Source: Acinetobacter portensis
GTDB taxonomy: Bacteria > Pseudomonadota > Gammaproteobacteria > Pseudomonadales > Moraxellaceae
DNA: 64,000 nt
NCBI RefSeq assembly: GCF_023158935.1
Contig: NZ_CP096120.1
Span: forward strand, 2,294,001-2,358,000
Reading direction: 5' to 3'
The notes below the pieces were generated by a model. It worked only from the letters and a program-made list of their open reading frames with translations. It was not told the DNA's origin and did not search any database. How positions within the stretch are numbered: the first letter of the stretch is position 1; every line of letters begins with the position of its first letter. A program made the translations under genes and the position numbers. Below are positions 28,737-40,859 of the stretch, piece by piece.

Positions 28737-29637
28737 GGTTGACTCCAAAAACAAGCATTTCCCATGCTTATTGGGGAGTAGATTATCACTTATAGGCGTG
28801 GTCTAAAATCCTAGAACCACATCAACGCACATCAAAAGAACAAAAAGCCTTTGAAAGTCATGCTTTAAACATGGCTCAATATCCAACTATTCAACAAAGC
28901 CATCATCAAGAATTTAGTTTAAGAGATCAATATTTACTTAAACATAAAGGGCAAGCTTATGTTGAGCTTCATGAAAATACCCAACAAAACTTAGTTTATA
29001 GACGAAATCCGCAATATCTTGCTCGTATATTTGCCCCATATTTACCCCAAGCAGAGCGAGTATTTATAGAAAATCTAGCTCAACAAAACATGCAAAACCT
29101 ATTTTATAATCAAGATATTACTATCGATGCAAATGAGTTATTAGAACGTGCTTTATTTTGGGAGGACTATGTAAATAAGTATCCTAAAAGCCAATTCATT
29201 AAAGAAGCTCAATATTTATATCAAGCGTACAGTCAGCTTTTGTTTAAAGGTGTGTCGGTTAATCCTGTTTCCGAATCATATCTAGGTGAATCCTCAATTA
29301 AAAGCGATCATTTATCTGCAATAGAAAAGCTATCAAAATTAAATAAATCTCAACTTTCAAATCAAGCAAGACGCTTCCTCAGTTTTATTCAAATGAATCT
29401 AAATGAAAGAACAAAATTAACAGGTTTTGAACATCCAAGTGCTCAACTCAATCAATATTTAAAACTCAAATCTGTTCAATTGAATCAACCATTCGATTGC
29501 TTTTCAGATGCGATTTGCTACAAAAATTAATCTTATTTTTGAATCTACGCATCCATACATCTATCCATTCATTAAAAGCAGTTGAAGATTAAACGAGCAC
29601 TGTTTTTCCTTCAGCTTCATGCTAATATCCTCGCATC

Positions 29638-29753
29638 GCTTGACGGAGCGCGAGTAAAAACTCGCTGAGATCATCTAAATAAAGCCCAAAGCTTTTGTTT
29701 GAAGATGAGTACCGTTGAACCTGATCAGGTTAATACCTGCGTAGGAATCAAGC
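29638..29753 (+). promoter_or_regulatory. TPP riboswitch (THI element) upstream of thiC
   Basis: P1 arms GCTTGA (29638-29643) and TCAAGC (29748-29753) enclose the conserved TPP aptamer elements, including CTGAGATC and ACCGTTGAACCTGATCAGGT followed by TAATACCTGCGTAGG. It lies 103 nt before the thiC start, in a 326-nt gap with nothing else recognisable. No clear terminator follows, so control is probably at translation initiation. Confidence 0.96.
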
Positions 29754-29784
29754 CCATCTAAAAACTTAGCCTCAATTTATCTAA

Positions 29785-31752
<1,968 letters not shown>

Positions 31753-31830
31753 ATGATCAGAAAACTGTTTGTATTCATCAAAAACTCAGTTAGGATGAAA
31801 TAAGATTTTATTTATCCTAATGAATAAATT

Positions 31831-32451
31831 ATGAATATTATTAGACAAGCAACTTATGAAATTAACGACTATAAAATTCATCAACGTGAATACTTATATC
31901 GTGGTTTTCTTCAAGTTGAAAAAGTGAGTTTATCTCATCGATTGTTTAATAAGACTTCATATACACCAACCATTCAACGTGAACTTATTCACCGTCCTGA
32001 AGCAGCTGGTGTTTTACTCTATGATGATGAACAACAAAAATTTGCTTTAATTGAGCAATTTCGAGTAGGTGCTATGGATGATGAACAATCTCCATGGCAA
32101 CTTGAAATTATTGCAGGTGTACTCGATGGAGATGAAACACCTGAAAGTTGCATCCGCAGAGAGGCTCTTGAAGAATCTGGATGTGAAGTAGATGATTTAG
32201 AACATCTCTTCACATTCTACCCTTCAGCAGGTGCTTGCTCAGAACTTTTTCACTTATATAGTGCAAAAGTAAAATTGCCAAAAGAAGGTGGGATTTTTGG
32301 CATGCCCGATGAAGGGGAAAATATTCAACTTCATTTAATTTCATACCAAGATTTAAACACACTTTTAACAAATGGACGCTTGAGAAATGCACCTGTCATC
32401 ATGGCTTTACAATGGTTAAAACAACATATTAAAACCATAAAGAATGTCTAG
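31831..32451 (+). CDS. nudF: ADP-ribose pyrophosphatase (Nudix)
   Basis: 206 residues. The Nudix box GVLDGDETPESCIRREALEE followed by SG is complete (~residues 91-112). The N-terminal HQREYLYRGFLQVEKVSLSH and the downstream FYPSAGACSELFHLY are typical of the NudF subfamily, which hydrolyses ADP-ribose to AMP and ribose-5-phosphate. It is 11 nt upstream of cpdA, the same nudF-cpdA pairing as in E. coli. Confidence 0.95.
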   Translation: MNIIRQATYEINDYKIHQREYLYRGFLQVEKVSLSHRLFNKTSYTPTIQRELIHRPEAAGVLLYDDEQQKFALIEQFRVGAMDDEQSPWQLEIIAGVLDGDETPESCIRREALEESGCEVDDLEHLFTFYPSAGACSELFHLYSAKVKLPKEGGIFGMPDEGENIQLHLISYQDLNTLLTNGRLRNAPVIMALQWLKQHIKTIKNV

Positions 32452-32462
32452 AGGGGATGGAC

Positions 32463-33269
32463 ATGGCTTTAACAGAAAACAATAAGCAAAATGATTTAAC
32501 AGTCATACAAATCTCAGATACCCATCTGATGAATAAAGATAATTTAGAATTTTTACAGATGAATCCATCTGCAACTTTTCATGCTGTGATGAAAGATCTT
32601 CAACAAAAATATCCACACGTAAATTCTATATTTCATACAGGAGATTTGGCTCAAGCACCTGTTCCTGAAACTTATGAAACGTATATTAATTTTATGAATA
32701 GTTTGGGAATTCCGTATTATCAAATTCCTGGCAACCATGACAAAGCTGAATTTTTCCCCTTTCATCACAATCAAAACCAAGTTCATGCCATTAAAATAGG
32801 CTTTTGGACTGTTATTTTATTAAATAGTGCTGTTAAAGGTCAGGTTCATGGTTGGATTGAAGATGAACAATTACAACAACTTGATACCCTTTTAGCAGAA
32901 CATAAAGATCAACACATTATAATTACCTGCCATCACCATCCTTTAGAAATGGATTCTCGTTGGATAGATAATCACAAACTTAAAAATAGTGAAAGTTTCT
33001 GTGAAATATTCAAAAAATATTCAAATATTAAAATGGTACTTTTTGGACACGTACATCAAGAATCTATCAACCTTTGGAATAATATCCATTTTTACTCTAC
33101 GCCTTCTACGTGCGTGCAATTCAAGCCAAAAAGTGAACAATTTGCTTTAGATAGTTCTGCACCGGGTTATCGTGTATTACATTTAAAGGAAGATGGCACT
33201 TTTAGCACTGAAATACATAGAATTGATACATTAAATTTGAAAATAAATTTAGAAATTTCAGGTTATTAA
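32463..33269 (+). CDS. cpdA: 3',5'-cyclic-AMP phosphodiesterase CpdA
   Basis: Calcineurin-like metallophosphoesterase that lowers cAMP. 268 residues from the ATG at 32463 (MALTENNKQ), with GAGGGG six nt upstream; an ATG two codons earlier lacks spacing. Metal ligands are in ISDTHL, HTGDLAQ, GNHD, CHHHPLEM and FGHVHQE, the full set for class III phosphodiesterases. cAMP with Vfr/CRP regulates virulence and surface motility in relatives. Confidence 0.94.
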   Translation: MALTENNKQNDLTVIQISDTHLMNKDNLEFLQMNPSATFHAVMKDLQQKYPHVNSIFHTGDLAQAPVPETYETYINFMNSLGIPYYQIPGNHDKAEFFPFHHNQNQVHAIKIGFWTVILLNSAVKGQVHGWIEDEQLQQLDTLLAEHKDQHIIITCHHHPLEMDSRWIDNHKLKNSESFCEIFKKYSNIKMVLFGHVHQESINLWNNIHFYSTPSTCVQFKPKSEQFALDSSAPGYRVLHLKEDGTFSTEIHRIDTLNLKINLEISGY

Positions 33270-33485
33270 CTTTTAATTTCATCTCGAATGCTTTATTTTA
33301 TTGCCTTCAAAAGGAATAATGATGGGTCAAATCCAAAACATCAAAGACTATCAAAATACATAAAAAGTCTATATGATGACGACCCCCAAAGAACGTTTAT
33401 CTATGTGGGGAGTGTGGAAACAGACACTTGCATATCACCATATTTTTTGCGTATTAATATACGTATATGATGAGGAATGCCTTAC

Positions 33486-34013
33486 ATGGCGAATGACAAT
33501 CAAAATCAAGTCTTGGACGAGCAAACAAATATTGTAGAAGAGAAATCTACAAAAAAAGTGCGTAAACCGAAGTCAAAAGCATCAGAAAGTGGCCCAGCTG
33601 CTAGCTTATTTGGTATTGAGCCTTATCAGCCTAAAAAAAATGAAGAGTATATGTCCGAAGGACAGCTTGAACATTTCCGCAAAATTCTTTTGGCGTGGAA
33701 AGAAGAGCTTATGTCTGAAGTTGACCGTACTTTGAATACAATGCAGGATGAAAATACTGCCCTTCCAGACGTAAATGACCGCGCGACACAAGAAGAAGAA
33801 TTTGCGATTGAATTACGTACACGCGACCGTGAACGCAAACTAATCCGTAAAATCGAGCAATCTATTGAAGCGATCAAAAACGATGATTACGGTTTCTGTG
33901 AAACTTGTGGTATCGAAATTGGTTTACGTCGCTTAGAAGCACGTCCAACTGCAACACTTTGTATTGACTGCAAAACTTTGGCAGAAATCAAAGAGAAGCA
34001 AAATAACGGTTAA
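33486..34013 (+). CDS. dksA: RNA polymerase-binding transcription factor DksA
   Basis: Works with ppGpp in the RNA polymerase secondary channel to control rRNA and biosynthetic promoters. 175 residues from the ATG at 33486 (MANDNQNQVLDEQTN), judged better spaced from TGAGGA than an ATG three codons upstream. A charged N-terminal tail is followed by the coiled coil with the tip DVNDRATQEEEFAIELRTRD (Asp and Ala of the DxxDxA motif) and the zinc finger CETCG...CIDC. Followed 2 nt later by gluQ. Confidence 0.97.
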   Translation: MANDNQNQVLDEQTNIVEEKSTKKVRKPKSKASESGPAASLFGIEPYQPKKNEEYMSEGQLEHFRKILLAWKEELMSEVDRTLNTMQDENTALPDVNDRATQEEEFAIELRTRDRERKLIRKIEQSIEAIKNDDYGFCETCGIEIGLRRLEARPTATLCIDCKTLAEIKEKQNNG

Positions 34014-34015
34014 TC

Positions 34016-34948
34016 GTGACTGTTGAGAGCTCTTCAACCGAGCACAGCTCGGCTCTTGCGAAGCGGCGAAACGATGTTTCGCTAAATCGCTACTCAGGTC
34101 GGTTCGCGCCATCGCCAACCGGCCCTTTGCATTTTGGGTCTTTAATTACCGCAGTTGCGAGCTATTGCGATGCGAAAGCACATCAAGGGCTTTGGCATGT
34201 TCGTATTGAAGATACCGACATTCCCCGTATTTACCCCGGTAGTGAAGAACACATTCTTCGGGCAATAGATGCTTTTGAATTTGAGCCCGATTCAGACATC
34301 ATTTTTCAGAAAGATCGCTTAGATATTTATGAAGATGTCATTCAGCAATTACATAAAAAAAATATGGTCTATGCATGTCAATGCACTCGTAAAATGTTAG
34401 GTTCTAACCACATTTATGTAGGAACTTGCAGAGATCTTGCACTTCCATTTCATGATCAAGCAATTCGTGTAAAAGTTTCAGATCATGACATTTGCTTTCA
34501 AGATCATCTGCAAGGACAACATTGTTCAAATTTAAAAACAGATCTTGGTGATTTTGTTTTAAAGCGTCGTGATGGCATTATCAATTATCAACTTGCTGTT
34601 GTTGTAGATGATTTTTTACAAGGAATGACACACGTTGTTCGTGGTGCCGATTTACTAAACAACACTGAACGTCAAATTTGGCTTGGACAATTACTTGATT
34701 ATCCGCGCCTTGAATATATTCATTTACCGCTTGCGATGAATGATCAAGGTCAAAAGTTATCTAAACAAAATATGGCTCAAGCACTCGATTTATCAAAACC
34801 GTCAGAACTACTACAACAAGCTCTACACGCTTTAAAACAACCTGCTATTGAATTAGATCAGCCACATAAAATGTTGCAACAAGCAGTCGCTCAATGGAAT
34901 TTAGATCTTATCCCGCATCGTACTCATTTAGATGGTGTTTTTATTTAA
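34016..34948 (+). CDS. gluQ: glutamyl-Q tRNA(Asp) synthetase
   Basis: Glutamylates queuosine in the tRNA-Asp anticodon. 310 residues from a GTG. Catalytic core RYSGRFAPSPTGPLHFGS includes the HIGH-equivalent, KLSKQN is the KMSKS-equivalent, and zinc ligands lie in ACQCTRK and YVGTCRD. The family normally begins within a few residues of YSGRFAPSPTG; here 25 extra residues, encoded by hairpin-forming DNA, precede it, and no ATG is available in frame. The dksA-gluQ pair is conserved in gammaproteobacteria. Confidence 0.94.
   Translation: MTVESSSTEHSSALAKRRNDVSLNRYSGRFAPSPTGPLHFGSLITAVASYCDAKAHQGLWHVRIEDTDIPRIYPGSEEHILRAIDAFEFEPDSDIIFQKDRLDIYEDVIQQLHKKNMVYACQCTRKMLGSNHIYVGTCRDLALPFHDQAIRVKVSDHDICFQDHLQGQHCSNLKTDLGDFVLKRRDGIINYQLAVVVDDFLQGMTHVVRGADLLNNTERQIWLGQLLDYPRLEYIHLPLAMNDQGQKLSKQNMAQALDLSKPSELLQQALHALKQPAIELDQPHKMLQQAVAQWNLDLIPHRTHLDGVFI
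34038..34082 (+). repeat. two short-loop hairpins inside the 5' end of gluQ
   Basis: CCGAGC-aca-GCTCGG (34038-34052) and GCGAAAC-gat-GTTTCGC (34066-34082), both perfect with 3-nt loops, lie between the GTG start and the conserved beginning of the synthetase. They encode the unusual N-terminal extension. Confidence 0.6.
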
Positions 34949-34958
34949 ATAAAAACAT

Positions 34959-34992
34959 AAAAAAACCGAGCTTAATCGCTCGGTTTTTTTTA
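34959..34992. terminator. bidirectional terminator between gluQ and ftsW
   Basis: CCGAGC-ttaatc-GCTCGG flanked by A-run and T-run on both sides serves gluQ (plus). Before the IS982 insertion it would also have served ftsW (minus), from which it is now separated by 980 bp. Confidence 0.88.
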
Positions 34993-35008
34993 TTGAAACT
35001 TATAACTA

Positions 35009-35988
35009 ACCTGAGTTCGATGAAATCCACTTAACCTTTTAGCATATTTTGGAAAGTTGGCTTATTGGGGTTCAAACAATAAGCCACTACAGCAGCCATG
35101 ATATTCACCATGAAGTTATTTACCGAACGATGACGTGAATGTTCAAGTTGATGTAAATTTTTTAATTGATCATTCACTGTTTCGATCAATCCTCTTCTGC
35201 AAAGTAATTGTTTTTCTTCTTCAGTTTGGATGGGTTTATTTTTCATATTCCGACGTGATGGGGTCAATATTTTCAGTCCTCTTGCTGCTAAAGCTTCGGC
35301 TTTTGCTTTGCTCAAATAGCCTTTGTCTCCGAGTAGGATCCCTTTTAATTCTTGAGTTAAAGATTCTAATATAGCAACATCATGAACATTTCCCGATGTC
35401 AGCTTGAGATTAATAATTTCACCTAAATTATTGATAACGAGATGTAATTTAAAACCATAAAACCAACCCGTGCTACTTTTTCCACGACCGGCCAAGCCTT
35501 TAAATACACGATGCCTTTTAATCCGAAGATTATGGCAAACTACCAATTTAGTGGAGTCAATGATACTGATTCCCGTATCTTTTCCTTTCACCTGATGGAA
35601 GAAACTACTCAGAGCTTGCAAACAACGGGGCATGATTTCAATAAATCGGTTGTAGCTAAGCAGTTTAGGAAAAGCAGATTTCCAGAATGGAACGATCATT
35701 TGGCAATAAAAATATTTGAAGAATCTAAAACCGGATTGATGAAATAAAATGACAATGGTCATTGCTTCAGACAAGCTTAAAGCTGACTTTTTCAACCTGG
35801 TTTTTTGATTAGAAATTAAAGCTTTCTCTAAAGATTCATTAAATTTTTTGCAGAAATCATCCAAAATACAAAATAATTCGGTAATATGATCCATTGAGAA
35901 GCCTTGTTTTATAACATTTTGTCTTGAGAACCAATATGTTACAAAAACAGGGCTTTTTTTCTACTCTTTTTTTATATCGAACTCAGGT
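35009..35988 (-). mobile_element. IS982-family insertion sequence, 980 bp
   Basis: Perfect inverted ends ACCTGAGTTCGAT and ATCGAACTCAGGT, flanked by a 6-bp direct repeat TAACTA (35003-35008 and 35989-35994). One transposase fills it. The right copy of the target duplication contains the ftsW stop codon, so ftsW remains intact. Confidence 0.95.
35031..35894 (-). CDS. IS982-family transposase
   Basis: 287 residues, full length for the family. DDE-type (DUF772/Tnp_DDE) catalytic residues are in GISIIDSTKLVVC (first Asp), LLGDKGYLSKAKAE (second Asp) and CRRGLIETVNDQLKNLHQLE (Glu). The C-terminus HSRHRSVNNFMVNIMAAVVA is typical of IS982. It appears intact and possibly active. Confidence 0.95.
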   Translation of the reverse strand: MDHITELFCILDDFCKKFNESLEKALISNQKTRLKKSALSLSEAMTIVILFHQSGFRFFKYFYCQMIVPFWKSAFPKLLSYNRFIEIMPRCLQALSSFFHQVKGKDTGISIIDSTKLVVCHNLRIKRHRVFKGLAGRGKSSTGWFYGFKLHLVINNLGEIINLKLTSGNVHDVAILESLTQELKGILLGDKGYLSKAKAEALAARGLKILTPSRRNMKNKPIQTEEEKQLLCRRGLIETVNDQLKNLHQLEHSRHRSVNNFMVNIMAAVVAYCLNPNKPTFQNMLKG

Positions 35989-35991
35989 TAA

Positions 35992-37188
35992 CTAGAAACT
36001 AGATTCTTCCCGACTCATATTTTTACCATGTGTGGTTGATTCAATTTTTAAAATTAAACTAATCATTACCGCACAAACGATAAGTGATGAACCACCATAA
36101 CTAATAAATGGAAGCGTCAAACCTTTGGTTGGTAACATCCCCATGTTCATTCCTGCATTTACAAGAATCTGCATAAGGAAAATAATGCTAATACCATAAG
36201 CCAAATAGCCTGCTCTTAAGTACTGATTTTTTAAGGCGCGATGCCCAATCATAATACAGCAAACAAGTAGAATGAATGAAAGCGTAAGAACGGTTGAAAT
36301 GCCTATAAATCCAAACTCTTCACCTAGAATTGCAAGCATAAAATCTGTATGTGCTTCAGGTAAATAAGACATTTTTTGAATACTGTGCCCTAAACCAACC
36401 CCAGACCATTCCCCACGACCAAAAGCCATAAGTGCATTGGAAAGCTGATAACCCGCACCTAATGGATCATTCCAAGGGTTTGAGAAAGACATTAAACGTG
36501 CCAAACGGTACGGTTCAAATAACACAAGGAAAACAAACGCAGCAATAATTGCACCACAGGCAATCGCAAACTGAATAAGTGGCGCACCAGCTAAAAAGAA
36601 AACACCTAGCATTGTTAATGCAATTACAACTGTTGCACCTAAGTCAGGCTCTGCCATAACCAAGCCCACTGTAGCCGCCATAATAACGCCAAGGCGAATA
36701 AGCCCTTTAATATTATTACGAACTTCTGCTGCACGCCTTACCACATAATCTGCCGTAAATATTGCCATCATCAGTTTTGCAACTTCAGATGCCTGCAAAG
36801 TAAAGCCTGCAACACGAATCCATCGTTTTGAACCATTAACCTCTGTACCGACAGCTAAAACCGCCACAAGCAAAATAATGGTAATAATCCAAAGGAAGAA
36901 TGTATTGTTAAACCATAAGTTGAGTGGAAATTTATATGCGATTAATGCTGCAACGGAAGCAACAAAAATTGAAATGCTGTGCCGTGTAACATAATGAAAT
37001 GGGTTTTCATGCATACGATCTGCATAAGGCATAGAAGCTGAAGCTACCATGATCGTCCCAATGCAAAGCAACGCCAATACACAAAAAATCAGTACATTAC
37101 GAACATTTATTTCAGCAGGCATTTTAAGTGCCCACTGATCATATATTTGAGTTATTTTATTGATAGTTGTCTGAGCAAACCCAGCCAT
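35992..37188 (-). CDS. ftsW: septal peptidoglycan polymerase FtsW (SEDS family)
   Basis: Lipid-II polymerising SEDS glycosyltransferase of the divisome, ~10 membrane helices. 398 residues. Family segments include WIRVAGFTLQASEVAKLMMA, EPDLGATVVIALTML, EAHTDFMLAILGEEFGFIG and GMNMGMLPTKGLTLPFISYG. FtsW rather than RodA is inferred from the adjacent murD 19 nt upstream. An IS982 element lies immediately after its TAG stop. Confidence 0.94.
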   Translation of the reverse strand: MAGFAQTTINKITQIYDQWALKMPAEINVRNVLIFCVLALLCIGTIMVASASMPYADRMHENPFHYVTRHSISIFVASVAALIAYKFPLNLWFNNTFFLWIITIILLVAVLAVGTEVNGSKRWIRVAGFTLQASEVAKLMMAIFTADYVVRRAAEVRNNIKGLIRLGVIMAATVGLVMAEPDLGATVVIALTMLGVFFLAGAPLIQFAIACGAIIAAFVFLVLFEPYRLARLMSFSNPWNDPLGAGYQLSNALMAFGRGEWSGVGLGHSIQKMSYLPEAHTDFMLAILGEEFGFIGISTVLTLSFILLVCCIMIGHRALKNQYLRAGYLAYGISIIFLMQILVNAGMNMGMLPTKGLTLPFISYGGSSLIVCAVMISLILKIESTTHGKNMSREESSF

Positions 37189-37207
37189 ATCAGCCTTCCT
37201 ATTATTC

Positions 37208-38596
<1,389 letters not shown>

Positions 38597-38664
38597 TTAG
38601 CACTTTGATGTTTTATTTGCTTTTTCTGTTTTAACTTTCTTTTCATTTTTTTGTGTCAGTGCGT

Positions 38665-38694
38665 AAAAAAGCCATCTTTCTAGATGGCTTTTTT
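38665..38694. terminator. bidirectional terminator after the feo operon
   Basis: GCCATCT-ttct-AGATGGC flanked by AAAAAA and TTTTTT, 27 nt after the stop of the Cys-rich peptide gene and 110 nt upstream of murD. Confidence 0.85.
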
Positions 38695-38720
38695 AGGTCT
38701 ATATTTTTTATAGATTTAAA

Positions 38721-38972
38721 TTACTTCCACTTTACAGCTTGTACTTCAGTTTTTTGCTGCGCAGGTGAATCTGTTGCAGCACAGCCACAGCTACCGCCAC
38801 AACCTGCAGCCATTGCTGGTTTTAGCCATTTAGCTAAAGTTGTCCAACCTTTTGACTCACATGCACTTGAAAGCGATGTAAAGACTGAATTCGATGTCTT
38901 AGGAAAAACTTTCTTAAAAACAACGATCGCACTCCAAATGACCAATGCAGCAACAATTAGAATTTCAATCAT
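38721..38972 (-). CDS. FeoB-associated Cys-rich membrane protein
   Basis: 83 residues starting MIEILIVAALVIWSAIVVFK, a single N-terminal membrane helix, set by AAAGGAG. A C-terminal cluster GCGGSCGCA supplies three Cys that could bind iron or another metal. Such peptides commonly follow feoB, in place of FeoC, and are thought to act in ferrous iron uptake; the mechanism is not established. 33 nt downstream of feoB. Confidence 0.85.
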   Translation of the reverse strand: MIEILIVAALVIWSAIVVFKKVFPKTSNSVFTSLSSACESKGWTTLAKWLKPAMAAGCGGSCGCAATDSPAQQKTEVQAVKWK

Positions 38973-39005
38973 CTCAATCTCCTTTCACTTCGTTATTCAG
39001 CAAAC

Positions 39006-40859
39006 TTAGCCAAAATAATGTGAAGCAATTTGATAAGTAAGGAACGACATGAAGTATGCCAAACCAAATAAGTAAACGGTCATTACACCCACAGTTTTCC
39101 ATGAACCTGTTTCACGCTTAACTGTTGCCAATGTTGCCAAGCAGTGTGGTGCGTAAATAAACCAAACAAGTAAAGATAAACCTGTTGCTAAAGACCAACC
39201 CAAATCACCGCTACTAATAAGTGCAGATAAACCTTGAGTCATTGCGTCTTCATCTACAACAGATAAAGCGTAAACCGTACCAAGTGCAGCAACTACAACT
39301 TCACGCGCAGCCATTGCAGGAATTAAGGCAATACAAATTTGCCAGTTAAAACCAAGCGGTGCGAAAATTGGTTGAATCAAATGCCCTAACATACCTGCAA
39401 AAGAGTAGTCGATATCTGGCATTGTTGCGCCATCTGGTGCTTGCGGGAATGTACATAAGAACCAAAGCAAAATAGACAATGCAAAGATGATTCCACCTAC
39501 ACGTTTTAAGAAAATTTTTGCACGGTCTAATAAACCAATCCACACGCTTCTTAAATCTGGAAGACGGTAACTTGGTAATTCCATAAGCAATGTATGTTGA
39601 GATTTGTCTTTTTGGAAAAATTTCAGAACAGTTGCAACAACAAGAGCACTCACAATACCTGACATATATAAGCCAAATAAAACAAGACCCTGAAGATTAA
39701 ACACGCCCCATACTGAATATTCTGGAACAAATGCTGCAATTAAAAGTGCATACACAGGTAAACGCGCTGAACACGTCATCAATGGCGCAACAAAAATAGT
39801 TGTTAAACGATCACGTGGATCACTAATACTACGTGTTGCCATAATGCCCGGAATTGCACATGCAAAACTTGAAAGTAATGGAATAAATGCACGACCACTT
39901 AAGCCTGCTTTGTACATTAGTTTATCAAGCAAGAATGCTGCACGAGGTAAATAACCCGACTCTTCAAGGACTAAAATAAAGAAGAACAGAATTAAAATTT
40001 GTGGCAAGAACACCACAACACCGCCTGCACCAGCAATGACACCATCAACAACCAAGCTATTTAAAAGTGGATGCGAAATAAACCCACCTACAAACTCACC
40101 AAGCCAACCAAAGAAGCCTTCAATGCCATCCATGAATGGTTCTGCCCAAGCAAAAACTGCTTGGAAAATCACAAACATCATGACTGCAAGGCTAATTAAG
40201 CCAAATACTGGATGAAGGAAAATTTTATCTAGGAAATCAGAACGTTTATCTTCATGGTCAACATAATTCACAACATCCGCTAGAATTTTTTCTGCTTGTT
40301 CGTGATGTGAACCTGTTAAGCCATTTAATTCTGTATGTGGCTTTTCGTATTTACCTTGATCTAAAGCATTAAGTAATGCTTCAACACCAGAATTTCGCAC
40401 AGCAACTGTTTCAACAACAGGTAAACCTAAACGTTCTGAAAGCTTTTGCGTGTTAATTTGCATACCACGACGACGAGCTTCATCCATCATGTTGAGTACG
40501 ATTAGCATTGGTCGACCCAATTCAATCATTTCTAGTACTAAACCAAGGTGAAGTCTTAAGTTCGTTGCATCAACAACACAAAGGAAAGCATCTTGCTCAC
40601 CTTCTTCAGCAATTTTTCCTTGTACAACATCACGCGTAATTGCTTCATCAGGACTTGTAGCATTTAAGCTATATGTTCCCGGCAAATCTAGTACGCGAAC
40701 TGCTTTACCTGAAGGCAAAGTAAATTGACCAACCTTACGTTCAACAGTTACACCCGCATAGTTTGCAACTTTTTGACGTGTTCCTGTTAAATGGTTGAAT
40801 AATGAAGTCTTACCACAGTTTGGATTCCCTACAAGGGCAATACGTAACGCATCACTCAT
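39006..40859 (-). CDS. feoB: ferrous iron transporter FeoB
   Basis: Inner-membrane Fe(II) importer with a cytoplasmic GTPase domain. 617 residues, shorter than E. coli FeoB (773). G1 is GNPNCGKTSLFNHLTG, G3 is DLPGTYSL, and G4 is NMMDE. Two Gate repeats and the FeoB_C core follow (LPQILILFFFILVLEESGYL, AFACAIPGIMATR-type segment). The ATG overlaps the feoA stop by 4 nt. Confidence 0.97.
   Translation of the reverse strand: MSDALRIALVGNPNCGKTSLFNHLTGTRQKVANYAGVTVERKVGQFTLPSGKAVRVLDLPGTYSLNATSPDEAITRDVVQGKIAEEGEQDAFLCVVDATNLRLHLGLVLEMIELGRPMLIVLNMMDEARRRGMQINTQKLSERLGLPVVETVAVRNSGVEALLNALDQGKYEKPHTELNGLTGSHHEQAEKILADVVNYVDHEDKRSDFLDKIFLHPVFGLISLAVMMFVIFQAVFAWAEPFMDGIEGFFGWLGEFVGGFISHPLLNSLVVDGVIAGAGGVVVFLPQILILFFFILVLEESGYLPRAAFLLDKLMYKAGLSGRAFIPLLSSFACAIPGIMATRSISDPRDRLTTIFVAPLMTCSARLPVYALLIAAFVPEYSVWGVFNLQGLVLFGLYMSGIVSALVVATVLKFFQKDKSQHTLLMELPSYRLPDLRSVWIGLLDRAKIFLKRVGGIIFALSILLWFLCTFPQAPDGATMPDIDYSFAGMLGHLIQPIFAPLGFNWQICIALIPAMAAREVVVAALGTVYALSVVDEDAMTQGLSALISSGDLGWSLATGLSLLVWFIYAPHCLATLATVKRETGSWKTVGVMTVYLFGLAYFMSFLTYQIASHYFG

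Larger units (their letters stand above)
27537..28824 (-). mobile_element. IS3-family insertion sequence, 1288 bp
   Basis: Bounded by inverted ends TGATGTGGTTC and GAACCACATCA (terminal TG...CA), with similarity extending inward (TTAGACCAC and TATAAGTGATAA in both ends). It is flanked by a 4-bp direct repeat ACGC (27533-27536, 28825-28828). Contains overlapping orfA and orfB on the minus strand. Ends, ORFs and target duplication are all intact, suggesting a recent, potentially active insertion. The subgroup and ISfinder name are not assigned. Confidence 0.95.
27216..29530 (+). pseudogene. lipoprotein gene split by an IS3-family element
   Basis: Removing the IS (27537-28824) and one copy of the ACGC target duplication joins codon 107 (CGC at 27534-27536) in frame to ACA TCA AAA at 28829, restoring an uninterrupted 340-codon gene. 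The N-terminal part, from a GTG start, has a lipoprotein signal ending LSLVAC (Cys ~24). The C-terminal part (28829-29530) is helical and includes RALFWEDYVNKYPKSQFIKE, possibly TPR-like. I do not recognise the family. The left fragment stops at the TGA formed by the first bases of the IS; the right fragment retains an internal ATG (28871) but has no signal peptide, so the product is presumably lost. Confidence 0.85.

Noticed and set aside
33288..33470. 60-codon open frame between cpdA and dksA
   Set aside because: No recognisable family, composition like noncoding spacer, and a weak ribosome site; it ends just before the dksA ribosome site and is more likely leader sequence.
33370..33480. 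possible second sRNA or terminator upstream of dksA (CCCCC and GGGG runs)
   Set aside because: The pairing is weak and interrupted, with no convincing promoter or U-tract directly following a stable stem.
38653..39009. 118-codon plus-strand frame opposite the Cys-rich feo peptide
   Set aside because: It is the complement of a supported gene and a terminator; amino-acid composition is that of a shadow frame.
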